In this document: one piece after another, positions 45,844-53,916 of the stretch
How the letters are laid out: every line of letters starts with the position of its first letter
Numbering within the stretch: the first letter of the stretch is position 1
Source of the DNA: Prauserella_A oleivorans
Lineage (GTDB): Bacteria; Actinomycetota; Actinomycetes; Mycobacteriales; Pseudonocardiaceae
Length of the DNA stretch: 64,000 bases
NCBI RefSeq assembly: GCF_042685745.1
Contig: NZ_JBHUNT010000001.1
Coordinates: 4,092,001 to 4,156,000 of the forward strand
Direction of reading: 5' to 3'
Made by a program: the position numbers and the translations under genes
The notes under the pieces: model-generated
What the model was told of the DNA's origin: nothing
The model's database searches: none
Seen by the model: the letters and a program-made list of their open reading frames with translations, nothing else

Positions 45844-46610
45844 CCGGCACGACCCCGACCCTGCCCGTGTTTTCCCTGGCCGGCCGCACGGCCATCGTGA
45901 CCGGTGGTGCCCAGGGCATCGGCGAAGCCATCGTCGCCGCCCTGCGCGACTCCGGCGCCCGGGTGTTCATCTGCGACATCAACCCCGATGTCGGCAAGGC
46001 CACCGCAGAACGGCTCGGCGTCGACTTCATCGCCGCGGACGTCACCGACTCCGCCGCCGTCGAGGCCGCGTTCGACCACGTGGTCGCCACCGCCGGCCGG
46101 ATCGACATCGCCGTGAACAACGCCGGCATCGTGCACAACCATCCCAGCGAGTCGCTCACCGATCACGACTGGCGCAAAGTGCTCGCCGTCAACCTCGACG
46201 GAGTGTTCCACTGCTGCCGCGCCGCAGGTTCGCGGATGCTCGCCCAGGGCGGCGGGAGCATCGTCAACACCGGCAGCATGAGCGGGCACATCAGCAACTT
46301 CCCGCAGCCGCAGGCCGCCTACAACGCGGCGAAGGCGGGGGTCATCCACCTCACGAAGTCGCTGGCGGGAGAGTGGGCCGGCCGCGGCGTCCGGGTCAAC
46401 TCAGTGTCCCCCGGCTACGTCGGCACCGAACTGACCCAGCGCGGGATGGACAACGAGGAGTGGCGCCGCGCATGGCTCGCGGGCACCCCGATGAAGCGGG
46501 TCGCTACACCGGCCGAGATCGCGCCCGCAGTGGTCTTCCTGGCCTCCGACGCGGCCAGCTTCTGCACCGGCACCGACCTCGTGGTCGACGGCGGCTACAC
46601 CATCTGGTGA
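45840..46610 (+). CDS. Short-chain dehydrogenase, polyol-type
   Basis: 256 residues with TGGAQGIGEAIVAAL (cofactor loop), NNAGIVH, the catalytic Ser in VNTGSMSGHISN and the YNAAKAG catalytic pair. The C-terminal region VNSVSPGYVGTELTQRGMDN is like that of D-arabinitol and xylitol dehydrogenases (D-threitol/galactitol group). In this position it would oxidise a pentitol to xylulose for the kinase encoded upstream, but the substrate is an inference. Confidence 0.88.
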   Translation: MTGTTPTLPVFSLAGRTAIVTGGAQGIGEAIVAALRDSGARVFICDINPDVGKATAERLGVDFIAADVTDSAAVEAAFDHVVATAGRIDIAVNNAGIVHNHPSESLTDHDWRKVLAVNLDGVFHCCRAAGSRMLAQGGGSIVNTGSMSGHISNFPQPQAAYNAAKAGVIHLTKSLAGEWAGRGVRVNSVSPGYVGTELTQRGMDNEEWRRAWLAGTPMKRVATPAEIAPAVVFLASDAASFCTGTDLVVDGGYTIW

Positions 46611-46709
46611 TCCGGCGCTGATCCAGCCCCTCCACCGCTCGGCGGCGGTTCCGCCCTGCGGGTCTGCACCCTGCCCGGAAACGGGCACGAACCACTTCAG
46701 GAGAACTCG

Positions 46710-47438
46710 ATGGGGAGCATCTTCGTTTCCGAGCTGATCGGCACAGCTCTGCTTGTGCTGCTCGGCTGTGGGGTTGTCGCCAACGTCGCCCTTACCGGGT
46801 CGAAGGGATATGGCGGTGGCTGGCTGCTGATCAGTTTCGGCTGGGGCCTCGCCGTGTTCGCGGGGGTCTACACCGCCGCCCGTTCCGGAGCCCACCTCAA
46901 CCCAGCCGTCACGCTCGGCCTGTGGATCGCTGGGCAGGACTTCGCACCTGGCGTCGCCGGGGATCTATCACACGCCGCCGTCTACGCGGCAGGCCAGCTC
47001 ACCGGCGCGATGGCCGGCGCCGTCCTCGTCTACCTGTGCTACAAGAAGCACTTCGACGTCGAGACCGACAGCGACGCCGTACTGGGCGTGTTCGTCACCG
47101 GGCCGGCGATCCGGAAGCCCGCGTGGAATGTCGTCACCGAAACGATCGCCACCTTCGTCCTGGTCTACGTGGTTCTGCTCCTCGGCGGGACACCGTCTGG
47201 GCTCGGCCCGCTCGCCGTCGCCCTTCTGGTCGTCGGCATCGGAGCGTCCCTCGGCGGCCCGACCGGTTACGCCCTCAACCCGGCACGCGACCTCGGCCCG
47301 CGCATCGTCCACACCATCCTGCGGCTCGGCCGCAAGACCGGATCGGACTGGGCATACGCGTGGATCCCCGTGGCAGGACCGTTCATCGGTGGCCTCATCG
47401 CCGGCCTGACCTACCACGTCAGCCCGATGCCGCTCTGA
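46710..47438 (+). CDS. MIP-family channel (aquaglyceroporin)
   Basis: 242 residues, six membrane segments with both NPA loops intact: SGAHLNPAVTLGLWIAGQDF and TGYALNPARDLGPRIVHTIL. The wide-pore Asp after the second NPA (NPARD) is typical of glycerol facilitators rather than water-only channels. Located 99 bases after the SDR gene on the same strand, it is the only transporter in the operon, and would admit small polyols by diffusion. Confidence 0.9.
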   Translation: MGSIFVSELIGTALLVLLGCGVVANVALTGSKGYGGGWLLISFGWGLAVFAGVYTAARSGAHLNPAVTLGLWIAGQDFAPGVAGDLSHAAVYAAGQLTGAMAGAVLVYLCYKKHFDVETDSDAVLGVFVTGPAIRKPAWNVVTETIATFVLVYVVLLLGGTPSGLGPLAVALLVVGIGASLGGPTGYALNPARDLGPRIVHTILRLGRKTGSDWAYAWIPVAGPFIGGLIAGLTYHVSPMPL

Positions 47439-47663
47439 GACCGGCCAACTCTCGGGCTCGCCAGCACGGACGCTCATCCGGAGCCGCAGATGCGCCACGT
47501 GGCAGTTGTCCAGACGAGGTTGGGGTGGTGACTACCGGCAAGAGCTGGGAGTCGCGCTCGTGAGCAGGGTCGTCTCGGGACCGTCGCTTCGACCCGCTAC
47601 GACCGACTCGGTCACTGCGACGGCTTCGTGGTGTAGCGCGAGGGGAAGTCCGCCGGACGGCGT

Positions 47664-47759
47664 TTCCGCGAATGCCCTCAGTCCTTCGTGGGCGTCGGGT
47701 GAGGTGAAGGCCTGCTGTCCGTACAGCGCCTCGCTGTGGAAAGCCAGCTCCTGTGGGAG
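47664..47759 (-). pseudogene. Enoyl-CoA hydratase, C-terminal fragment
   Basis: The leftward reading LPQELAFHSEALYGQQAFTS followed by PDAHEGLRAFAE matches the C-terminal helices of enoyl-CoA hydratases, which end in a similar SPDAxEGxxAFxEKR pattern. Nothing upstream or downstream continues the fold. Confidence 0.55.
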
Positions 47760-47909
47760 GTCACCGAGGCCGCCGGTGTCGACCCCGAGTCGATCGCCGC
47801 CTTCGACGCCGCCAACGGCCTTGGCCTTGGCCGTGGACAGGCCGCTCACATGATCGAGAACGTGACCGCGATCCTCGGTGTCCGCCAGGCGGCGCGACGA
47901 ACTTCGTGA
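47736..47909 (+). other. Coding-like fragment of unknown origin
   Basis: A rightward frame ending at TGA 47907 has strong third-position GC and a protein-like sequence (VTEAAGVDPESIAAFDAANG and AAHMIENVTAILG). It has no start codon context and no family could be named. It abuts the enoyl-CoA hydratase fragment. Confidence 0.35.
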
Positions 47910-47951
47910 TCAACGGAGCCGACGTGCTCGAGCCCGGCCAGACGGCCGGCG

Positions 47952-48365
47952 TCAGCGCGGGTGGTCGCCGAGCAATCCGTCCACGATGAGCTCGGCAAGT
48001 TGGCGCGCGGTGCGCTCCTGGCTTTCCCGGGTGACCGGCTGCGGCCGGCCGAGTCGCTGCGCGAGCGGCACTTGCACGAGTCCGGCGACAGGGCTGATCA
48101 CGACGAAGGAGAGCACATCCATGGGCACGGTGGGCATACGGCCCGCTGCCATGAGCCGTTCGACGGCCGCAATGAGCGGCGCCAGCGTCGGCTCCACGTA
48201 CTTCTCGTACAGGTAATCCAGCCGCTCCGACTCACGGCCGAACTCGTCGGCCAGCAGGCGACCGAGCAGCGAGGCCTCCACAGCGGACTGGTAGAAGTGG
48301 ACGATCACCGCACGAACCCGCTCGGCAACGTCCACATCGGCTTCGAGCAGCCGCTCAAGCGCTGC
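47952..48365 (-). pseudogene. TetR regulator, C-terminal fragment
   Basis: About 137 residues read as a TetR ligand domain (RVRAVIVHFYQSAVEASLLG, then RLLADEFGRESERLDYLYEK and PTVPMDVLSFVVISPVAGLV). The N-terminal HTH is missing: the frame enters unrelated sequence at about 48365, where a sugar-isomerase fragment begins. The remaining part cannot bind DNA. Confidence 0.7.
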
Positions 48366-48486
48366 CGGACCGCGGCGACCATCTCCGCGGTGTGGATCCA
48401 CGGGTTGCCCGTGATCCTTCCCATTCGATGTCGACCGGACCGTCGTAACCGCTCGTCGCCACAATCCCGAACGCCCGGTCCAGGTC
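48360..48486 (-). pseudogene. Sugar-phosphate isomerase/epimerase, C-terminal fragment
   Basis: The reading GIVATSGYDGPVDIEWEG is the typical final beta-strand motif of xylose-isomerase-like TIM barrels (GYDGPxxxEWE). A frame change near 48420 gives RITGNPWIHTAEMVAAVRQRL, the expected last helix. It joins the TetR fragment without spacer. Confidence 0.5.
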
Positions 48487-48791
48487 GCGGGCGCAAGGAC
48501 GAGGTGGCGGAGCGCCATGCGGTTGTGAGCGAGCGCATGGTCGCACGGCCCGTGAACGAAGTCGCACCCTGAAGTTTTGTTGTACGCCACGATGTCGGTG
48601 TCCCGGTAGTCCCGGGTGTCGTCGAGGTGCCGGCAATCCTTGCGTCGGCGTCGCGTCATACTTGAACGCCTGTCGCGCGTCCACATTTGATCGATGATCA
48701 CTATCAATCAATCGCAACAAAGTCTTTGTCTTCAATCACTGTTGTCCTTACCGTGAGCAGACTGGCGGCAAGGTCAGCAAGGAGGTCGCTC

Positions 48792-48833
48792 TGGAACTGA
48801 CCCACCTGCGCTGCCTCGTCGCCGTCGCGGAGA
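48792..48833 (+). pseudogene. LysR regulator, N-terminal scrap
   Basis: Behind AAGGAGG, the codons from a CTG read LELTHLRCLVAVAE, the start of a LysR helix-turn-helix. The match stops after 14 residues and a stop codon follows. Confidence 0.45.
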
Positions 48834-48956
48834 CCTCTCGCGGTGGCAAGCCCGCTGGTTGATCGCTGAGGCGGGCCGGCACCGGCGGCACCCGGCCACC
48901 TGATTCGTCCCCGCGGAACGGAGCGGAGGAAGAAGAGGGGAAAGGGATTCGACAAC

Positions 48957-50636
48957 GTGGTCGACGAGCTGCCGACGCGTCCGGAGATCCTCGCCTCCTG
49001 GCGCCGGACCCAGGAGGCGGGACTGGCTCCTGATTCACGGCTCGACCCGGACAAGACGGAGCCCTTCGACGAGGCCAGCAGGCTGCGCCGGGCCGCGGCT
49101 CCGGTGCTCGACGAGCTCGCGGCCGCGCTCGACGGCTCCCGCTACACCCTCATCCTCGCCGATCAGAACGCCCTGCTGGTCGACATCCGCTACGGCCGCG
49201 ACGCCATGCGCTCCGCGCTCGACGAAGTCGGCGCGGTGGTGGGAGGGCGGTTCACCGAGGCGGCGACCGGGACCAACTCGATCGCGACCGCCCTCGAGCT
49301 GCGCCGCGGCCTGAGTGTGCACGGGTCGGAGCATTACCTGGAGAGCTTCCGCCGGTTCGCCTGCTACGGCTTGCCGATCACCGATCCGGCCACTCGGCGC
49401 AACGCCGGGGTCCTCGACATCACCTGCCTCGAAGAGGATGCCTCCGAGCTGCTGCGGCCGTTCCTGCTCCGAGGCGTGCGCGACATCGAAGCCCGGCTGC
49501 TCGGGGACACCCGGCGGGCCCACCGCAGGATGCTGGCCGCATTCGACGCCGCGGCGCTTGCGACCTCCGACGCGCTCGTCGGGCTCGCCGCGGATCTCGT
49601 CCTCACCAACGATGCGGCGGCGGAGCTGCTCGAGCCCGCCGATCACGCCGCCCTGCAGTCGGTGGCGCTGGACATGGAACGGATGCGCCGCCGGACCTGG
49701 CGGTGTGCGTTCGAACTGAACTCGGGGGTGCAGCTGGAGCTGGAGGCGACAGTCCTGGACGGCGGGGTGCTCGTGCGACTCATGCACGGACGTCGCACCG
49801 CTCCGGTCCGGAGGCGACGCCGCGTCGACGCGAGCCCGGACTGGCACGCCCCGCTGGAACGCGACCTCGCCCGCTACCGCGCAGCGGGCAGCTCCGTGCT
49901 CGTGCACGGCGAACCCGGCACCGGCCGGCGGACCGTCGCGCGCAGGCTCACCACGGAGGGGCCGCTCGAGCGTGGCGGCCATGGCTCGACCATCGAGCTC
50001 GACGGGCCGTCGGTGTCGCCGAACACCGTCGGTGACATCCCACCCGGCACGCGGACCGTGCTCATCACCGACGCCGATCTGCTGTCCGAAGAGGTCGCCG
50101 CTCTGGTGGAGCGCCGGGTGGCCAGAGACGACCTTCGGCTCGTGCTCACCACGACGGCCACCGCGCTCAAGGGGCACGTCGCGATGCTCGTCGCCCGGTG
50201 CCCCGTTCGTCTCGAACTGCCCACCCTGCGCTCGCGCCGGGACCGGATTCCCGGCCTCGCCACGGCGCTGCTGCGTGAACGCAACGCCGGCCTCCGGCTC
50301 ACGCCGAACGCTCTGCGTGTCCTCGCTTCCCAGGACTGGCCGGGAAACTTGCGAGAGCTGATCTCGGTCATCGAACACCTCGCGGACCTACGTAGCACTG
50401 GAGACCTCACCGAGGCCGATCTCCCGCCGGGCTACCGAGTGCTGCGACGCGCGACACCGGGCGCCATGGAACAGGCCGAGCGCGACGCGATCATCGAGGC
50501 ACTCCGCGAGTGTGACGGCAACAAGGTGCATGCCGCGGCAAAGCTCGGGATCAGCCGCACGACGCTCTACAAGCACATTCGGATGCACCGCATCGACGTG
50601 GCCGCGCTTCGCCTCGGCTCGGACGTGGCCGGCTGA
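48957..50636 (+). CDS. AcoR-like GAF/Fis regulator with a reduced AAA domain
   Basis: 559 residues from GTG 48957. The N-terminal part (residues 60-190) fits the AcoR-type GAF sensor (AATGTNSIATALELRRGLSV, YLESFRRFACYGLPITDPAT). A short ATPase-like region follows with a Walker A-like GEPGTGRRT near residue 320 and RTVLITDADLL as a weak Walker B. No GAFTGA loop for sigma-54 contact is present. The C-terminus is a Fis HTH (AIIEALRECDGNKVHAAAKL then GISRTTLYKHI). Actinobacteria lack sigma-54, so it probably acts on sigma-70 promoters. The aldehyde dehydrogenase gene follows by 118 bases and is the likely target. Confidence 0.9.
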   Translation: MVDELPTRPEILASWRRTQEAGLAPDSRLDPDKTEPFDEASRLRRAAAPVLDELAAALDGSRYTLILADQNALLVDIRYGRDAMRSALDEVGAVVGGRFTEAATGTNSIATALELRRGLSVHGSEHYLESFRRFACYGLPITDPATRRNAGVLDITCLEEDASELLRPFLLRGVRDIEARLLGDTRRAHRRMLAAFDAAALATSDALVGLAADLVLTNDAAAELLEPADHAALQSVALDMERMRRRTWRCAFELNSGVQLELEATVLDGGVLVRLMHGRRTAPVRRRRRVDASPDWHAPLERDLARYRAAGSSVLVHGEPGTGRRTVARRLTTEGPLERGGHGSTIELDGPSVSPNTVGDIPPGTRTVLITDADLLSEEVAALVERRVARDDLRLVLTTTATALKGHVAMLVARCPVRLELPTLRSRRDRIPGLATALLRERNAGLRLTPNALRVLASQDWPGNLRELISVIEHLADLRSTGDLTEADLPPGYRVLRRATPGAMEQAERDAIIEALRECDGNKVHAAAKLGISRTTLYKHIRMHRIDVAALRLGSDVAG

Positions 50637-50754
50637 CGTTCCGCTCGTCACCCGATCGGACTGTTCAGCAACTGGACAGATAGCGAAGGCAGACGTGGGA
50701 GAGGGTCGCCGTAGTGGCCGCCGGCCCGATCGACCCAATGAAGGAGCTCGAATC

Positions 50755-52185
50755 ATGTCCTCGACGAACCACGACCGGCTCTATATCGACGGCGACTGGG
50801 TTGTGCCCAGTTCGTCGGCACGGATCGAGGTCATCTCGCCCAACAGCGCTGAGGGCATCGGCTCGGTGCCCGAGGCAGCCGAAGCCGATGCCGATGCCGC
50901 CGTGGCCTCTGCCCGCAGGGCACTTCCGGAGTGGGCGGCCACACCGGTGGCCGAGCGTGCGCGGATCCTGCGTACCTTCGCCGATGCGATCGAGAAGCGG
51001 GCCGACGACATGCACCAGACCGTCGCGTCCCAGAACGGAATGCCCATCGCGGTGGCGAGCCAGCTGGAGACGAACTACCCGACCACACTGCTGCGGATGT
51101 ACGCGAGTCTCATCGAGTCCGAGACCGACGACGTCCGTGACGGCGCCTGGGGCGGGCGAATCAGCGTCGAACGCGAACCCATCGGTGTCGTCGCGGCGAT
51201 CGTGCCGTGGAACTTCCCGCAGACCCTGGCTTCGTTCAAGTACGCTCCCGCGCTCGCGGCCGGCTGCACCGTGGTGATGAAGCCGTCCCCGGAGACCGTG
51301 CTCGACTCCGTCCTGCTGGCTGAGGCCGCGATCGACGCCGGGCTGCCTCCCGGCGTGCTCAACATCGTGCCTGGCGGTCGTGGGCTCGGCGCGTACCTGG
51401 TGGAGCACCCCGGGATCGACAAGGTCGCCTTCACTGGTTCCACCGCGGCGGGGCGTCGGATCGGGGAGACCTGCGGGCGGCTGTTGCGACCGGTCACCCT
51501 CGAGCTGGGCGGCAAGTCCGCCACCATCGTGCTGGACGACGCCGAGCTCGACCTGGCGAAGATCGGAAACGACCTGTTCGTCGCCACCCTGGCCAACAAC
51601 GGGCAGACCTGCTTCCTCGGCACCCGCGTGCTCGTCCCACGGTCGCGCTACTCCGAGGTCGCGGACCTGATCACCGCGTTCGCCGAGTCGATGACCGTCG
51701 GGGACTCGCTCGACCCCGCCACCCAGATCGGGCCGCTGGCGACCGAGCACCACCGCGAGCGGGTGGAGGGTTACATCGCGAAGGGCGTTGCCGAGGGCGG
51801 CCGGATCACCACCGGTGGCGGGCGACCCGACCGGCCCGGCTGGTTCGTGCAGCCGACGGTCTTCACCGAGATCGACAACAGCGCGACCATCTGCCAGGAG
51901 GAGATCTTCGGCCCGGTGCTCACACTGACCCCGTACGAGAACGACGCGGAAGCCGTGCGCATCGCCAACGATTCCAGCACGGGACTCGGCGGATCGGTGT
52001 GGACCTCGGACCCGGAGCGCGGAATGGCCGTGGCCAAGCAGATCCGGACGGGCACGATCGGCATCAACCGGTACATCCCCGACCCGGCCGCCCCGTTCGG
52101 TGGCGTGAAGGAGTCGGGTATCGGCCGCGAGCTCGGCCCCGAGGGCCTCGCCGGCTACCGCCAGCTCAAGTCGATCTACCGCTGA
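50755..52185 (+). CDS. NAD(P)-dependent aldehyde dehydrogenase
   Basis: 476 residues from ATG 50755 with AAGGAGCT upstream. The class motifs are AAIVPWNFPQTLASFKYAPA, the catalytic Glu in VTLELGGKSATIVLDD and the catalytic Cys in LANNGQTCFLGTRVLVPRS, then AAPFGGVKESGIGRELGPEG. It oxidises an aldehyde in the cytosol. Paired with the AcoR-like regulator encoded upstream, it may deal with acetaldehyde or a toxic aldehyde. The substrate is not determined. Confidence 0.9.
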   Translation: MSSTNHDRLYIDGDWVVPSSSARIEVISPNSAEGIGSVPEAAEADADAAVASARRALPEWAATPVAERARILRTFADAIEKRADDMHQTVASQNGMPIAVASQLETNYPTTLLRMYASLIESETDDVRDGAWGGRISVEREPIGVVAAIVPWNFPQTLASFKYAPALAAGCTVVMKPSPETVLDSVLLAEAAIDAGLPPGVLNIVPGGRGLGAYLVEHPGIDKVAFTGSTAAGRRIGETCGRLLRPVTLELGGKSATIVLDDAELDLAKIGNDLFVATLANNGQTCFLGTRVLVPRSRYSEVADLITAFAESMTVGDSLDPATQIGPLATEHHRERVEGYIAKGVAEGGRITTGGGRPDRPGWFVQPTVFTEIDNSATICQEEIFGPVLTLTPYENDAEAVRIANDSSTGLGGSVWTSDPERGMAVAKQIRTGTIGINRYIPDPAAPFGGVKESGIGRELGPEGLAGYRQLKSIYR

Positions 52186-52633
52186 CCCGGGTTCGGACCA
52201 GGGTCACGGATGCCGGGATCGTGCTAGAGGTAAGTCCCGGCGGCACGGACCTGACACCCACCGACCGGGTGATCTTCCGCCCGTGTACGGGCGGTGCCGG
52301 GACTGTGCCCCGGGACATGACCAACCCTGGTGCGAGTTGGTAGGCGGCGACCTTGAAGGTGCACGTGCGGGGACATTCAACCAACCTGTCAGCGGGAGAA
52401 CCGAGGAGTATCCGGACTTCACGTCGAACAGTTGAAACCGATCGAACTCGGTGACCCACGTCGGCATTGACAACACGGACCGATTCGCGCAGACGGCTTT
52501 CCTCCCCGCAATATGAGCAAACCACCGAGCTGGACGTGGCGGCCAGCCCGATGTCGTACTTCGTATGTTCCGGGCTGCACGTTCCCCGTCATCTCACCAA
52601 ACGTCGGCCCGGGCACGACGGCCTCTGAGGGCC
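52186..52633. other. Gene-free stretch before the YdcF-like gene
   Basis: About 450 bases without a convincing gene. A short palindrome at 52277-52294 (CCGCCCGTGTACGGGCGG) may be a weak terminator for the aldehyde dehydrogenase. Short leftward frames have biased composition. Confidence 0.45.
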
Positions 52634-53317
52634 TCAGCGGGTCTGGCTGGCCGGGATGAGGCGGCTGGTGTAGCCGGCGGCGATCAGGCGTTCGTAGGCG
52701 GCGCGGACCTCGCCGGGGATGTCCTGCGGGTCGATCTCGCCGGACTTGCCTTGGAGTTCGAGACGCTGGGTGTCGCCGACGAGCATGTTCGCCACGCGGT
52801 CGGGCTCGCCGATGATGGCGACGTAGGTATCGAGATCGTGTTGCGCGCCCGAACAGAGGATCTCCACGTCGGGCCACAGTTTGGCGGCGATGGCCTGTGC
52901 CCGCCGCTGCTGGTACGGCCGGGAGATCAGCAGCACGCTCTGGGGCGAGACGCCCTCGGCGGCCAGCAAGTCACGCGTGTAGTTGATGTTCTCGACCGTG
53001 TTGGTGGCGCGGGTCTCGACGCGGATCGCGGAGGCCGGCACCCCGTACTCCTGGGCGATCTCCCGGAAGTGGACCGCCTCGCCACGCGGGAACCGCTCGA
53101 CGGTGGTGGGCGCGTTCGCGCCGGTGAACACGATCAGCGGGAACAGGCCGCGCCGGTACAGCTCCGCGGCGTAGACGGCCACACCACCGTCGTGGCTACC
53201 CAGACCCACGGCGACATCGACCGGTCGTAGCTCGTCGTCCACCCGGTGGAAACGCCACAGCGTCTCCACATCGCGACGGACGTCGGGTGACCAGGGTTCG
53301 GCGTGGTGCGTCGTCAT
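52634..53317 (-). CDS. YdcF/DUF218-family protein
   Basis: 227 residues. It has VDVAVGLGSHDGGVAVYAAE and LYRRGLFPLIVFTGANAPTT, with GVPASAIRVETRATNTVENI and SVLLISRPYQQRRAQAIA, the DUF218 pattern. Unlike ElyC/SanA it has no membrane segment, and like E. coli YdcF it is predicted cytosolic and S-adenosylmethionine-binding. The activity is unknown. It ends 19 bases before the UTRA pseudogene on the same strand. Confidence 0.85.
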   Translation of the reverse strand: MTTHHAEPWSPDVRRDVETLWRFHRVDDELRPVDVAVGLGSHDGGVAVYAAELYRRGLFPLIVFTGANAPTTVERFPRGEAVHFREIAQEYGVPASAIRVETRATNTVENINYTRDLLAAEGVSPQSVLLISRPYQQRRAQAIAAKLWPDVEILCSGAQHDLDTYVAIIGEPDRVANMLVGDTQRLELQGKSGEIDPQDIPGEVRAAYERLIAAGYTSRLIPASQTR

Positions 53318-53335
53318 GGCTCCGTGCTTCTCGGG

Positions 53336-53716
53336 CTAGTCCGGGATCTGAAAACTGTACGTCCACGCAAACCGGGACGCCGCGTGCACGCCACGGGCGA
53401 ACTCAACCGGCACGTCCTCGACCGTGAACGTCGTCCGATGCAGCACAACGACCGGTTCACCAGACGGTAGCTCGAGCTCGTCGACTTCCTCCGGCGTCGG
53501 CATACGGGCCCGGATCGTCTCGGTCATGTGGTCGGGCTCCAAACCCTGCACGGTCAGGACAGCGAACCCGCCCCCGGGCGTCGCGGTGCCAGGCTTCGGG
53601 TCGGTGATGGGCGTGCCCTCGACATGCTCGGGCCGGTAGTAGCGCGCCGCACAGGCCATCCGGGCCACGCAGCTTCTTGTCCAGGGTGTAGCTCCACATC
53701 TCGGGCTTCGTGGCAC
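53336..53716 (-). pseudogene. GntR-family UTRA domain fragment
   Basis: The reading contains a complete UTRA ligand domain: ARYYRPEHVEGTPITDPKPG, then DHMTETIRARMPTPEEVDEL and EPVVVLHRTTFTVEDVPVEF, ending TYSFQIPD. The GntR helix-turn-helix that should precede it is absent and the first 20 residues are unrelated. It is a regulator remnant without DNA-binding ability. Confidence 0.75.
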
Positions 53717-53916
53717 CTACTTCTTCGGCATGGCTACATCCTTGTTCCCAACGTGACGCGCCTTTACAAACTCAGCGCGCTCATCCTGTCGGTGCCACTG
53801 CCAGCGTCTCGGGATCCAGACCCGAACTCCAGTCCCAAGGGAAGTGGTCGAAGTAGGCGGCGAAGGGACTCCCGCCCTGCCAAAGCCACTGATCGGCGTT
53901 CGAGGGCGGAGTCTCT

